64,000 nucleotides of DNA from Cymbidium sinense (taxonomy: Eukaryota > Streptophyta > Magnoliopsida > Asparagales > Orchidaceae), in contig JAKCPB010000343.1 of NCBI GenBank assembly GCA_021442155.1, forward strand, positions 22,465 to 86,464, given 5' to 3'. The translations under genes were made by a program, and so were the position numbers. Below, piece after piece: positions 35,312 to 47,486 of the stretch. How positions within the stretch are numbered: position 1 is the stretch's first letter; the number at the start of each line of letters is the position of its first letter. Below the pieces are notes generated by a model that worked only from the letters and a program-made list of their open reading frames with translations, made no database searches and was not told the DNA's origin.

Positions 35312-36260
35312 TCAATTACTAATGGTAGAATTGGTCAGCACAATGGTTTGAATGAGATATAAAGGCATGGAGTTAAGGGTACTCTTAATCAAAGTGAGCC
35401 TACCACCAAATGAGAGTAAATGAAATTCCCAAATAGAAATTTTATGAGAGATTTTTTGGATTAACTCATCAAAGAGATGTGATCTTTTCTGACCTTTAAA
35501 AAGTGGAGCACCAAGATATTTAATAGGAAGTTGTTGTTGAAAATTAGTAATTCTCAAGATTTGGTTGATCCTATTACTAGAGATTTTAGAGGAAGGAATG
35601 AAACAACTTTTACCATCATTAAGAAAGAGACCACTTTCATTACCAAATTTATTTAAAAGATTCTTAATAGTTTTAATGATGAATAGAGGCATTGCAAAAG
35701 ATTATGAAGTCATGAAAAGCTAAGATGAGAGAGGAAGACCACCTTGAGTTCTAAAATATCTAGGATTATTGTTGAAAAGATCATTAAGATTCCTTGAAAG
35801 ATATTCAACAACAATAATAAAAGAGAGAGAGAGATAAGGGATCTCCTTGTCTCAATCCATAAGAAGGGAAAAACCTAGGGACTCACCATTCATGATAGGA
35901 GAACCAAACATTGGTAATAAAATTTTTTAATGAGATGGATAAAATAGTCAAAAAAAATGTAGAATTTGGAAAGAGAAAATTCCAAGAGGTTGTCAAAAGC
36001 TTTAGAGATGTCCAATTTGAAAAGGATGTTACCACCTCTGGTAGAATCAAGGTCATGAATCAGCTCTTGGGCTAGAAGAATGTTGTCAGATATAGCTCTA
36101 CCTTTAACGAAACTAGTTTGGTTGGGGAAATAATTTTAGGTAGCAACAGACTAATTCTATTGGCAATTAATTTAGCAATGAGTTTATGAAAGAAGGTGCA
36201 AAGGCTGATAGGTGAAATCACCCCAAGATTCAGGATTATTAATTTTGGGAATGAGAACAA
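35312..36260 (-). pseudogene. LINE B reverse transcriptase, broken
   Basis: 36260-36072 has ISPISLCTFFHKLIAKLIANR and KIISPTKLVSLK, RT motif 1-2 remnants. 35692-35312 is the RT C-terminal part: LLNKFGNESGLFLNDGKSCF, LPIKYLGAPLFKG and WEFHLLSFGGRLTLIKSTLN. Between them, frameshifted fragments cover the FADD region near 35700. This matches the LINE A order and the C-terminal block of LINE C at 50997-50716. Non-functional. Confidence 0.87.
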
Positions 36261-36768
36261 TGGAAGTGCTAGAAATATTTAGGTAAAGGATTGCCATCAA
36301 AGAAATCAGCGATAGCATCAACAAGGTCTTAATAATAATAGGCCAACAATGCTAAAAAATTGAGTCATGTAGCCTTGAGAATAATCAATGTTCATGCTAT
36401 TAAGAATACTACCAATCTCAGCTTCCATAGGATGCATATTAAGCAAGTGGTTGTCATCATTAGTAATTGTTGAGGGAATCAGGTGAGAGTTGGAGAGAGC
36501 TTCTAAAGAAGGGTTGTTGTTTAATAAGTTTTAAAAATGATGTATGACATAATATTTAATATTATTATTATGATGATCATGTTATCATTTTAAATTTTTT
36601 TAATAGAGTTTAAGGCTTTCTTTTTTTGAAAGAGCATGGAAGTACACATTATTTCTCACCATCGGTAATATGTTTGCTAGCTTTTTTTCCTAATAGGTTT
36701 CCTCCATATTTGATAGTTAACCAAGTTATCTTTAGCTTCATTCAACTCCTCAAGTTTAGTAGAATCAA

Positions 36769-37330
36769 TCAAATGACATCTTCAGAGAACAAACTAATTG
36801 TTCCATATTTTGATATTGGCAAAGAGATTTTAAAATGATGCTTGTTCCACCAATTTAGGTTTTGTTTAAGTCTTTTAAGCTTAAGCGAAATCATGCCCTT
36901 AATTATTATCGGATGAAGAGGAGCCATCCATTTAATGGATACAACATTTATGAAATCAATGTGTTGGATCCACATATTTTGGAATCTGAAAGAGGTTGGG
37001 GAGGATAATCTATTAGAGGGATTTTGGATGAAATCAAAAGCGAGCATGATCGACAAAGTTACGCTCAAATGTTCAATAAGTAAGGGGCCATTGATTGATC
37101 CAAAGAGAATTAAAAAGAGTCCTATCAAGCACGAGTCTAGAGTTATGCCATGTATAATCCAAATAGCCAATATCAATCAGATTGCAATCAAGAATCATAT
37201 TAGAAAAGTCTTCCATGGAATGAGTGTTAGGAGAGCAACCTCCCCTTCTTTTCGAGGAAGAGAGAATAGTGTTAAAATCACCCCAACAACCATGTTTGTT
37301 GACCAGGAGGCAAAGGTTCTTATGTCCCAA
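36769..37330 (-). pseudogene. LINE B L1-type endonuclease C-terminal half
   Basis: 37330-37073 reads GCWGDFNTILSSSKRRGG, with the GDFN motif (Asp and Asn), then FSNMILDCNLIDIGYLDYTW and LVLDRTLFNSLW. 37176-36769 continues in a second frame with PTSFRFQNMWIQHIDFINVV, the segment joining EN to RT in plant L1s. The catalytic His block near 37080 is split across the frame change. Opposite-strand frames here are shadows. Confidence 0.87.
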
Positions 37331-37758
37331 AGGATGTTCTACTTCTTACAAGAAGCATAAATAAACCTAGAGAAAATTCACCCAATGAGATGTGGACATT
37401 AACCAATTGTTGAAGATCATCAAGGATAGATATGTTGACTAAATTATTCCAAAACACCAAATTTTATTGCTAATATTATAAAAAGTTTTGCTTAACATGA
37501 TCTTAGAAGAGTGTATGAATGGTTCAATAACAACAAGTAAGATGTTATGATGGAGACAATGAGACCCCCAAAGTAAGTTGATCATAATAAAATAAGAAAG
37601 GAAGATTAGAGATAACTAGTAGTTCTAGGAAGCTATTAGTGAACATTCTAGCTTTAAGTGATTTTTTTTTAAAATAGTTTGAAAAGGTCTATCATTGTCC
37701 AAAGAATCACCATCAGAGAGACGATTTGTGATATTGAATAGTATTAGTCAAAGCATTT

Positions 37759-38960
37759 CTAATGGTAATTTCCCTTCTTCAATGTCGAATTAAGGCGAGA
37801 AAGTGGGTTAGCATGCATATCACTCTGAAGAGTAGGAAAAGGAGAGGTTGTGAAGCCATTAATAGCACAGATTACATGCTCAATTTCAAAATTAGTTTTC
37901 AATTTTTTTTCCATCATCAATGGATCAGTAGTTTTCAAACTTTGTTCCTTCATCAAAGGATCAACTCCAAAATTTGTTTTCAGATTTTGATCCAACCTAA
38001 AATTTCCATTCAACTCACCACTAAGGTTCATATGAGTCTCCTCGGGTTCCTAGCCAAAAGGGTAGGTTAGTGAGTGTATTATCTTGAGGAGCAAATTATT
38101 ACAATTAGAAGAAATGATAATTAAGCTATCATTAGCCTCCTCACGAACCTCATAAGCATTATTTTTAACATGCTCATTGCTCTCCAATAGACAAAGCGTG
38201 GATAGAAAAGGTAGGGGTAGGGGTAGGATTCCCATTTTGAGTGACTTTAGGCACATAAGAAAATTTATTGATTTTTCATTTGATAGAGTAGGATTAGTAT
38301 CGTAATTTTTTCTTTTTAAGTTGAGGATGCAACACAAAACATTCAGAATGATCATGGCCATGAATCTTACAATGTGTGCAAAAAATAGGAAAATTCTCAA
38401 ATTCAACTTTTTGATTATAACCAAACTTCTCAGAGCCAATCCAAACTTCTTTAGGATGCTTTTTAGTGATATCAATTTCAACCAAAATATGAGCAACAGA
38501 AGGTCATGATCTCTGGTGGCGATCAATTTGAAGAGTGACAAAAGAGCCCTAACCAAAGAGAACTTGATGTGTAACATAATGTATTCTCATATTAGGAAGA
38601 GCTAGCCATATAGGAACAATTGGGGATTCCTCTTTTATATCAAAAGGAGACCATTTCAAGTCATTTGACAATTAAAAAAGTAAGAGCGATGAACAAAAAC
38701 TCTTAAATAACCTAAGTCATTAGAGAGCTGAATTAAAATATGCCTTGGATCAATCAATCTGATTGTGAAACACCTAAAAGTTTAAGGCTATGAAAAAATG
38801 ATCGGATGTTATCGAGTGTTGGTCGACGTAAGGAAAATTTACCAACTAATGAGAATTCAAAAGGCTTCCACATCTAGATCAGCACATAGCATCCACGAAA
38901 GGAGGTCGAGATCAAATTCAAGAAGGAAAGGTTCTTACAGATAATGCATCCTTAAAGGAC
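37759..38960 (-). pseudogene. LINE B ORF1: DUF4283 with intact CCHC zinc knuckle
   Basis: Fragments near 38870-38600 read FEFSLVGKFSLRRPTLDNI, LGVSQSD and EESPIV-like blocks of DUF4283. 38485-38294 reads VEIDITKKHPKEVWIGSEKF and the zinc knuckle CTHCKIHGHDHSEC, a C-x2-C-x4-H-x4-C match with all four ligands. 38031-37759 is a Lys/Leu/Met-rich C-terminal part with the repeated words LKTNF. The protein would bind LINE RNA. The knuckle is better preserved than in LINE A. Confidence 0.88.
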
Positions 38961-39178
38961 TTAACTAGCGGTAGCGGATGATTTTGGATCCATAATTCCA
39001 TGTAAATCGATCCTAGCTATGCCCAAGATGGATAAGCTTCTGGCGCTCCTCCACCATTGAAAGAAGGAAAATCACATTAGAGCCAATCGAGAAACAAACA
39101 ATTGAAAAAAATCTGAATGATCAATCGCAAAAGGAAAACAAAACTGAAGGAAAAATGTAATTTAGGAAGTAGAGGGTG

Positions 39179-39985
39179 GTTAGTTTTTTTATATTTTAGT
39201 TTAGTTTTATTTTTTTATTTAGTTTTTTAGGTTTAGCTTTCTTTTAGCTTTAATTTAAAGTTTTGGGTTTAGGGTTAAGGGTTTAGGGGATTTTTTTTTA
39301 ATTTAGAAAATTGCTAGGTTTTAGTTTATTTAGTTTATTTATTTATTTTTTTAATTTTATTTTGGTTTTACTTTTTATTTTTAATTAATTTAGTTTATTT
39401 ATTTAAGTTTATGTTTTTTATTTTAATTTATTTTTTAGGTCTAGGTTCAGATTTATGTTTATTTTTTAGTTTGGTTTAATTTTAGTTTTATTTTTTAGAT
39501 TTAGGTTTTATTTTTTTTATGTTTTTATTTAGTTTATGTTTAGGTTTTTAGGTTTTAGGGTATAGTGTTTTTGGGTTTAGGGTTTTAAGGTTTTGGGTTT
39601 TAGGTTTTTCAATTTAGGGTTAGGTTTATTAGGGTTCTTGTTTAGTAGGCTTTAGGGTTTAAGTTTTAGGTTTATGGTTTAGGTGTGGAGTTTAGGGTTA
39701 AAGGTTTTTTAGTTTAGGGTTTAGAGTTTTAAGGTTTAGGTTTAAACTTTAGTGTTTAGGGTTGGTTTAGGTAGTTTAGGGTTTAAGTTAATGTTAGTTT
39801 AGGGTTTAGTTTTGGTTTAGGGTTTTAGGTTTGGGTTTAGGTTTTAGGTTTTAAGGTTTAGGGTTTAGTTTAGTGTTTAGGGTTGTAGGTTTATGGTTTT
39901 AGTTTAGGGTTTAGAGTTAATTTTATGGTTTTAGCTTTAGGGTTAGTTTAAGGTTTAGGTTTGGTGAGTCTTGAAGATTGGGATT
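39179..39985 (+). repeat. Degenerate telomere-like array
   Basis: AT-rich TTTATTTTA-type block first, with a degenerate anchor (aatttagaaaattgctagg near 39300), then TTTAGGG-type variants from about 39540. Same orientation as the others. Ends where the unrelated island begins. Confidence 0.9.
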
Positions 39986-41110
39986 TATTAAATTAAAACA
40001 TATCTTTAAACAAAATTTAGTAGAAATAGAGAGCGAAGATTATTAGAATAATTTTACATGGTTGAAATGAAATTGTTGTTAAAAAAATTACTTGTATTTA
40101 TCCTACTAAGATTATTATTTAGAGTTTTTACTAAAGCAAAAACCAAAATTATAAATGAGTACATGAACAAATTTGAAGTATTGTTATTATCTTCTAAAAT
40201 TAGGAAATATTAAGCTAATGTTGTGTAGGTTTAGATCAACTTGAGCCTAAACTTAAAAAGACACTACATAAAATTAATTTGCATGTGGCTTTTCAACAAA
40301 CTTTAGATTTCAAATAACATCAAGAATTCTTGCACCTAAAAGAATGTCAGCAAATGTAGGAATTATTCTTTCCACCAATAAATCAAGTTCAAATGAATAC
40401 CTCTAAATGAAGTAACACTACTATTAATAAAAAAAATAGAAAAGATGATAAATACTATGTTGGGATCCAAAATCTCTCTTAAATCATATTTTGATGTTAT
40501 AAAATCTATGAGTGTCTTAAATCTCTCACAAAACTATGCCACCTATTTCTAAGCATTGACTTAGGAGTTTTACTTGAGCTTTCTTGCTTTTGTGTTGAAG
40601 CAAATTATTTGTTACATTATACGTTGAGTCTCAAAGTAGTGAGCTATAGTTAAATCCCTATGTAGAGATATTGAGTTTGGATTATTCTTGTTAGGCACTA
40701 CTTATTAAGAGATTTTTTCATATACAATCACTATTTTAAAATCTCATTTCAATACTTTGCATCAAGTCTCTAATTTGCCAAGATCTGAGCAGTCTCAAAG
40801 CATTGAAATCCTACTAGAGAGCTTTTTTAAAGCATAGATTTTTGCTCCTCGACATATCTTCTAAATTAAAAGAGGTGTAGTTGAGAAGACAATATCGATT
40901 AGAGAGGAGTTTTATGATTAGATAGGCTATCACAGCTATAGAAGAGGATTGCTCACAAATGGACACTTAGGTGTTTAAACTTAAGTAGATTCTTTCTTCA
41001 TTTGTCCATGAAAAGCTACCATTTTGCATCTCTATGAAACCAGAGGTCTACTATACAAAGCTCATACAATTTTTTCATATTAGAGAAATTTATAATCATT
41101 TGTAGAAATC
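39986..41110. other. Non-telomeric island, unidentified (possible copia LTR remnant)
   Basis: About 1.1 kb of ordinary AT-rich sequence with no open frame over 60 codons, sharply bounded by telomere-like DNA on both sides. A TGTTGGGATCC word at 40459 with following text reminds me of the start of some plant Ty1/copia LTRs, but no matching CA end, second LTR or target-site duplication was identified. It could equally be a captured non-coding fragment. Confidence 0.4.
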
Positions 41111-44100
41111 TCTTTTATTTAGTTTAGGTTTTAGGTTTTTTAGGTTTTTAGGGTTTAGGGTTTAGGGGTTTGGGGTTTAGGGTTTAGTGTTTAGGGTTTA
41201 GGGTTTAGGGTTTAGGGTTTAGGGTTTAGAGTTTAGGGTTTAGAGTTAATTTTAGGGTTCAGGGCTTAGGGTAAGTTTTTTTTTTAATTTTTTCATTTTT
41301 TTTAAATTAAGTAAACTGGTAAGTTTTGATTATTTAGTTTATTTAGTTTAATTTATTTTCTATTTTTATTTAGGTTTATTTATTTTAGTTTAAATTCTTT
41401 CTTTTAATTTATTTTTTAGGTTTAGGTTTAGTTTTTATTTTAGTTTATTTTATTAGGTTTTTTATTTTATTTTTTAGGTTTATTTTTAGGTTTTTTTTAG
41501 GTTTATTTTTTAGGTTTAATTTTAGTTTATGTTTAGGTTTATTTTATTTTTTATTTATTTTATTTAGTTTATGTTTAGGTTTATTTTAGTTTATTTTAGG
41601 TATAGGTTTAGGTTTTATTTATTTTAGTTTAGTTTATTTTAGTTTAGATTTTAGTTTAGGGTTTAGGTTTTTTTTATTTATTTTAGGTTTATTTTTTAGG
41701 TTTAAGTTTTATTTTATTTTATTCAGGCTAATTTAATTTTATTTTAGGTTTATTATTTATTTTATTTTAGTTTAGTTTAGTTTTATTTATTTTATTCTAG
41801 TTTAGTTTTATTTTTTATTTTATTTCTTTTTAGGTTTCAGTTTTGGTTTAGGTTATAGCTAATGTTCTTTTTTTTTTGTTTAGGTTTTGTTATTTATTTT
41901 ATTTTTAGATTTTATTTAGTTTATGTTAAGCTTTTTGGCTTATTTGGGTTTAGGGTCTAAAGTTTAGGATTATGGGTTAGTGTTTAGGGTTTAGGCTCTT
42001 TTATGATATTAGCTTTAGGGTTTAGGATTTAGGGTTTAAAGTTTTTTTTAAATTAAGTAAACCAGTAGGTTTAGGTTTATTTAGCATATTTATTTTATTT
42101 TTTATTTATTTTAATTTTATTTTTTATTTTTTTATTTAGGTTTATTTTTTTTATTTTGTTTAGTTTAGTGTATTTATTTTAGCAGTTTTATTTTAGTTTA
42201 TTTTTTAGGTTTATGTTTACTTTTTTAGTTGAGTTTTATTTTTATTTTATTTTTAGGTTTAAGTTTTTTTTATTTTTAGAGGTTTTATTTTTTATTTTTT
42301 TAGGTTTAGGTTCTAGTTTATTTTAGGTTTATTTATTTTATTTAGGTTTTATTTTAGTTTTTTTTTAGGTTTATGTTTTTTTTAGTTAGTTTTATATTAG
42401 TTTATTTTTTTTAGGTTTAAGTTTTTCTTTTTTATTTTTTAGGTTTAGGTTTAGGTTATTTTTTTTATTTTTTGGTTTTAGTTTTAGTTTAGGTTTAGGT
42501 TCATTTTAGTTTATTATATTTATTTAGTTTAAGTTTAGGTTTAGTTTAGTTTATTTTAAGTTTTATTTAATTTAGTTTAAGTTTATTTTATTTTATTTTA
42601 TTTTATTTTATTTTAGGTTTAGGTTTATTTTATTTATTTTAGGTTTATTTTATTTTGTTTATTTATTTTTATTTTTTGGTTTAAGTTTTTAAGTTTAATT
42701 TTATTTTTTATTTTATTTTAGGTTTATTTTAAGGTTTATTTTTTTATTTTATTTTATTTTTATTTTATTTTATTTTAGGTTTATTTTATTTTTTTTATTT
42801 TATTTTTTATTTTTTTATTCTTAAGTTTATTTTATTTTTTTTTTAGTTTAGCTTAGTTTTATTTTATTTTTTTATTTTAGGTTTAGGTTTAGGTTTAGTT
42901 TAGGTTTTATTTTATCATATTTTTATTTTATTTAAGTTTTGGTTTATTTATTTTTTTATTTTAGGTTTTATAGTTAGTTTAGGTTTAGGTTTTAGGATTT
43001 AGTTTAGTTTAGGGTTTAGGGTTTTAGGGTTAGGGTTTAGGGTTAGGGTTTAGTTTAGGGTTTAGAGTTTAGTTTTTAACTTTTAAGGTTTAAATTAGGA
43101 GTTTAGGTTAGAGGTTTAGGGTTAGTTTGAGTTTAGGTTTAGAGTTTTTTTTTAGGTTTAGGTTTAAGTTAGTTTTGGGTTTAAGTTTAGGTTTTAGTGT
43201 TTAGGTTTAGTTTTAAACTTAGGTTAGATTTTAGGTTTAGGTTTTTAGTTTTTAGGTTTAGGATTAGTGTTTATGGTTTAGGGTTTAAGGTTAGGGATAG
43301 GGTTTAGGGTTAGGGTTTAGGGTTTTAGGGTTTATGTTTTTAGGATTTAGGGTTTATAGTTAATGTTTCGGGTTTAGGGTTTAGGGTTGAGGGTTTAGGA
43401 TTTTTTTAGTTTTAAATTAGTAAAGCAGAGGTTTATTTAGTATAATTAGTTTATTTTATTTATTTATTTTATTTAGTTTAGTTTATTTATTTTTTATTTA
43501 TTTATTATAGTTTAGGTTATTTATTTTAGTTTATTTTTTAGGTTTAGGTTTAGCTTTAGGTTTATTTTTTAGTTGAGTGTTATTTTTATTTTATATTTTA
43601 TGTTTAAGTTTTATTTTTTATTCTTAAGTTTAGCTTTAAGTTATTATTTTATTTTGTCTAGGTTTAGGTTTAGGTTTTATTTTTTAGTTTAGGTTTAGGT
43701 TTATTTTAAGTTTATTTTATTTTATTTAATTTAGGTTTAAGTTAAGGTTTACTGTATTTTAGGTTTTATTTATTTTAGCTTAGTTTATTTTAGTTTATGT
43801 TTAAGTTGATTTTATTTTGTTCATTTTATTTTTATTTTAGGTTTAGTTTTTTTTTTAGTTTAGGGTTTATGGTTTATTTTTATTTATTATTTATTTTAGT
43901 TTTATTTTATATTTATTTTTTTTAGGTTTAGGTTTTATTTAGGTTTTATTTTATTTTATTTTAGTTTATTTTATTTTATTTTATGTTTAGGTTTTTATTT
44001 ATTTTATTTTCGTTTAGTTTTTATTTTTATTTTTTTTTAGGTTTAGGTTTAGGTTTATATTTAGGTTTAGGTTTTAGTTTAGGTTTTTATTTTATTTTAT

Positions 44101-47100
44101 TTTATTTAGGTTTAGTTTTTTTTTATTTTAGGTTTTTTAGTTTAGGTTTAGGGTTTTAGGTTTTAGGTTTAGGGTTTAGGGTTTAGGTTTAATTTAGGGT
44201 TTAGGGTTTAGTTTAGGGTTTATTTGGTTTAGGTTTATTTTTGGGTTTTAAGGTTTAGGTTTAGGGTTTAGGTTTAGGGTTTAGTTTAGGTTTAGGATTG
44301 TAGGTTTATTATAGGTTTAGGGTTTGTTTAGGGTTTAGTTTATATTTTTTTTTTTTTATTTAGGTTTATGGTTTAGAGTTTAAGGTTTAGGTTAGTTTAG
44401 GGTTTAGGGTTTAGGTTTAGTATGTTATTTTTTAGGGTTTAGTGTTTAGGGTTTAGTTTATTTAGGGTTTAGGTTTAGGGTTTAGGGTTTATGGTTTATA
44501 GTTTTTTTTAAATTAAGGAAACGGTAAGTTTAGGTTTATTTAGTTCATTTTTATTTATTTTAGTTATTTTTTTTAATTTTTGTTTAGGTTTACATTTTTT
44601 ATTTAGTTTAGTTTATTTATTTTAGTTAAGTTTTTTAGGTTTAGGTTTAGGTTAATGTTTATTTTTTAGTTTAGTTTTATTTTATTTTTTTTTTAGGTTT
44701 AGGTTTTATTTTTTATTTTTAGGTTTAGGTTTAGGTTTTTATTTTATTTTTTTAGGTTTAGGATTTAGGTTTTTATTTTAAGCTTATTTTTAAGTTTTAT
44801 TTTTTTTAGTTTAGGTTTAGGTTTATTTTTAGTTTATTTTATTATATTTAGTTTAGGGTTTTGGTTTAGTTTATTTTAGGTATAAGTTTAAGTTTTATTT
44901 ATTTTACTTTAGTTTATTTTAGTTTTATGTTTATTTATTTTATTTTATGTTTAATTTTTTAGTTTATGGTTTAGGTTTATTTTATTTATTTTAGGTTTAT
45001 TATAATTTTAAATTTATTTAGCTTTTTTATTTTAGGTTTATTTATTATTTTTAGTTTAGTTTAAGTTTTATTTATTTTATTTTAGTTTAGTTTTATTTTT
45101 TATATTATATTTTTTAGGTTTAGGTTTAGGTTTTAGTTTAGGTTTTATTTTATTTTATTTTTTTTAATTTATTTAGGTTTAGGTTTTTTTTTTTATTTAT
45201 AGGTTTTATTTAGTTTAGGTTTAAGTTTTTAGGTTTTTAGGGTTTAGGGTATAGGGTTTTAGGCTTTAGGTTTTAGGTTTTACGGTGTAGGGTTTATGAT
45301 TTAGGGATAAGTATTTTAGGATTTAGGGTTTAGGCTTTAGGGTTTAGGCTTTTAGGGTTTAGGGTTTAGGGTTAGTTTTAGGGTCTAGGGTTTAGGGTTA
45401 GGTTTTTTATTTTATTTTTATTTTTCTTTTTTTAAAAAACTAATTAAACTTTTAGTTTTAGTTTTATTTAGTTTATTTATTTATTTATTTTAGCTTAGTT
45501 TATTTTTTATTTTTATTTAAGTTTCTTTTTATTTTTATTTAAGTTTTTATTTAATTTTTATTTTATTTTCTTTTATGTTTACTTTATTTTTATTTTAGGT
45601 TTAGTTTTTATTTTATTTAGGTTTTTTTTATTTTTTAGTTTAGTTTAGGTTTTATTTATTTTATTTTAGTTTAATTTTATTTTATTATTTTCTTTTATTT
45701 TAGGATTAGGTTTAGTTTATGTTTTTTTTATTTTATTTAGGTTTAGGGTTAGTTATCGGGATTAGGTTAGGTTTAGGTTTAAGGTATAGGGTTTAGGGTT
45801 TTAGGGTTTAGGGTTTAGGGTTTTAGGGTTTAGGGTTAAGTTTTTTTATTTTTTTATTTAGGGTTTAGGGTTTAGGGTTAGTTTAGGGTTTAGGGTTTAG
45901 GGTTGTAGGTTTTCTGTTTTTGGTTTAGGGTTAGTTTTAGGTTTGGGTTTAGTGTTTAGGGTTTAGGAGTTAGGGTTTAGGGTTTAGGCTTTTTTTTTAA
46001 TTAAGAAAACCAATAGGTTTATTTAGTTTATTTTATTTATTTATTTTATTTATTTTAGTTTATTTTATATTTTATATTTATTTAGTTTATTTTTTTATTT
46101 AGTTTAGGATTTTTAGTTTAGGTATTTATTTTAGTTTATTTAGGTTTAGGTTTAGGTTTATGTTTATTTTTAAGTTTAGTTTTATTTTAATTTTATTTTT
46201 TAGGTTTTCTTTTATTTTATTTTAGGTTTAGGTTTTATTTTATTTTTTTAGATTTAGGTTTTAGGTTTTTATTTTAGGATTTTATTTTTGGTTTTATTTT
46301 TTAGTTTAGGTTTAAGTTTATTTTTAGTTTATTTATTTTATTTTGTTTAGGGTTTAAGTTTAGTTTATTTTAGGTTTAGGTTTAGGTTTATTTATTTTAG
46401 TTTATTTTATTTTAGTTTTATGTTTATTTTATTTTGTTTATTTTAGGTTTAGGTTTGTTTTAGTTTATGATTTAGGTTTATTTTTATATATTTTTAGGTT
46501 TATTTCTTAGGTTTAAATTTTTATTTAGTTTTTATTTTATTCTATTTTAGGTTTTATTTTAATTATATGTTTTTTTTATTTTATTTAGCTTTTTTATTTT
46601 TAGGTTTATTTTATTTCTTATTTAGTTTTGTTTAGGTTTTTATTTATTTTGTTTTGGTTTAGTTTTTATTTTTTATATTATTTCTTTTTAGGTTTATGTT
46701 TTGGGCTTTCATTTAGGTAATTATTTTATTTTATTTAGGTTTTGCTTTATTTCTTTATTTTGTTTTTAGGTTTTATTTAGTTTAAGCTTAGGTTTTTAGG
46801 TTTTTAGAGTTTAGAGTTTAGGGATTAGGGTTTAGGGTTTAGGGTTTAGGGTTTGGGGTTTAGTGTTTATGTTTAGGGTTGTAGGTTTTAGGGTTTATGG
46901 TTTTGGATTTAGGGTTTAGGATTTTAGGTTTTGGGTTTTAGGGTTTATGGGGTTTAGGGTTTAGTTTAAGGTTTTAGGGTTTAGGGTTTAGGGTTTCGGG
47001 TTATAGGTTGTACGTTTAGGGTTTTTTTAGGGTTTAGGATTTGGTTTTTTTTTATAATTTAAGTAAACTTATAGGTTTAGGTTTTTCTATTTTAGTTTAT

Positions 47101-47479
47101 TTATTATTTATTTTAGTTCATTTATTTTATTTTTATTTATTTTATTTTAATTTTAATTTTATTTTATTTATGTTTTATTTATTTTTATTTTATTTAGTTT
47201 TAGGTTTACTTTGTTGTTATTTTAGGTTTAGTTTTTATATCATTTAGGTTTTCTATTTTTTAGTTTAGTTTTGGTTTCTATTTATTTTATTTTAGTTTAG
47301 TTTTTATTTTTGATTTTATTTTCTTTTTAGGTTTAGGTTTTGGTTTTATTTTATGTTTTTAACTTAATTTATTTTTATATTTTATTTTGGTTTTGGTTTT
47401 TTTTTTATTCTTATGTTTTATTTAGTTTTGGTTTAGGTTTTTAGCTTTTTAGGGTTTAGGGTTTTGGGTTAGTTTAGGG
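41111..47479 (+). repeat. Degenerate telomere-like composite array
   Basis: About 6.4 kb in the same orientation. It starts with one of the best-preserved runs (five consecutive TTTAGGG near 41190-41227). G-rich blocks alternate with TTTATTTTA/TTTAGG blocks. Anchors lie near 41304, 42050, 43420 (degenerate), 44510, 45999 and 47050 (degenerate), about 0.6-1.5 kb apart. The only longer frame, 47041-47247 (+), is a Phe/Tyr/Leu string from the AT-rich repeat and is not a gene. Confidence 0.92.
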
Positions 47480-47486
47480 TTTTTTT

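Larger units (their letters stand above)
31683..39178 (-). mobile_element. L1-type LINE B, near full length, decayed
   Basis: About 7.5 kb on the minus strand. From the right: ORF1 (38960-37759), EN (37650-36770), RT (36260-35312), zinc-binding RVT and tether (35200-34263), RNase H (34208-33741), then a ~2-kb 3' region ending in a tail of nine T on + (31683-31691). AATAAA lies on minus at 31710-31715. Both ends join telomere-like DNA. It belongs to the same family as LINEs A, C and D by its 3' end and protein blocks. No domain is intact across its length. Confidence 0.92.

Noticed and set aside
36626..37360. Plus-strand frames at 36626-36838 and 36935-37360
   Set aside because: Antisense shadows of the LINE B endonuclease and EN-RT segment.
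47041..47247. Phe/Leu/Tyr frame on + as a gene
   Set aside because: Translation of TTTATTTTA-type repeat.
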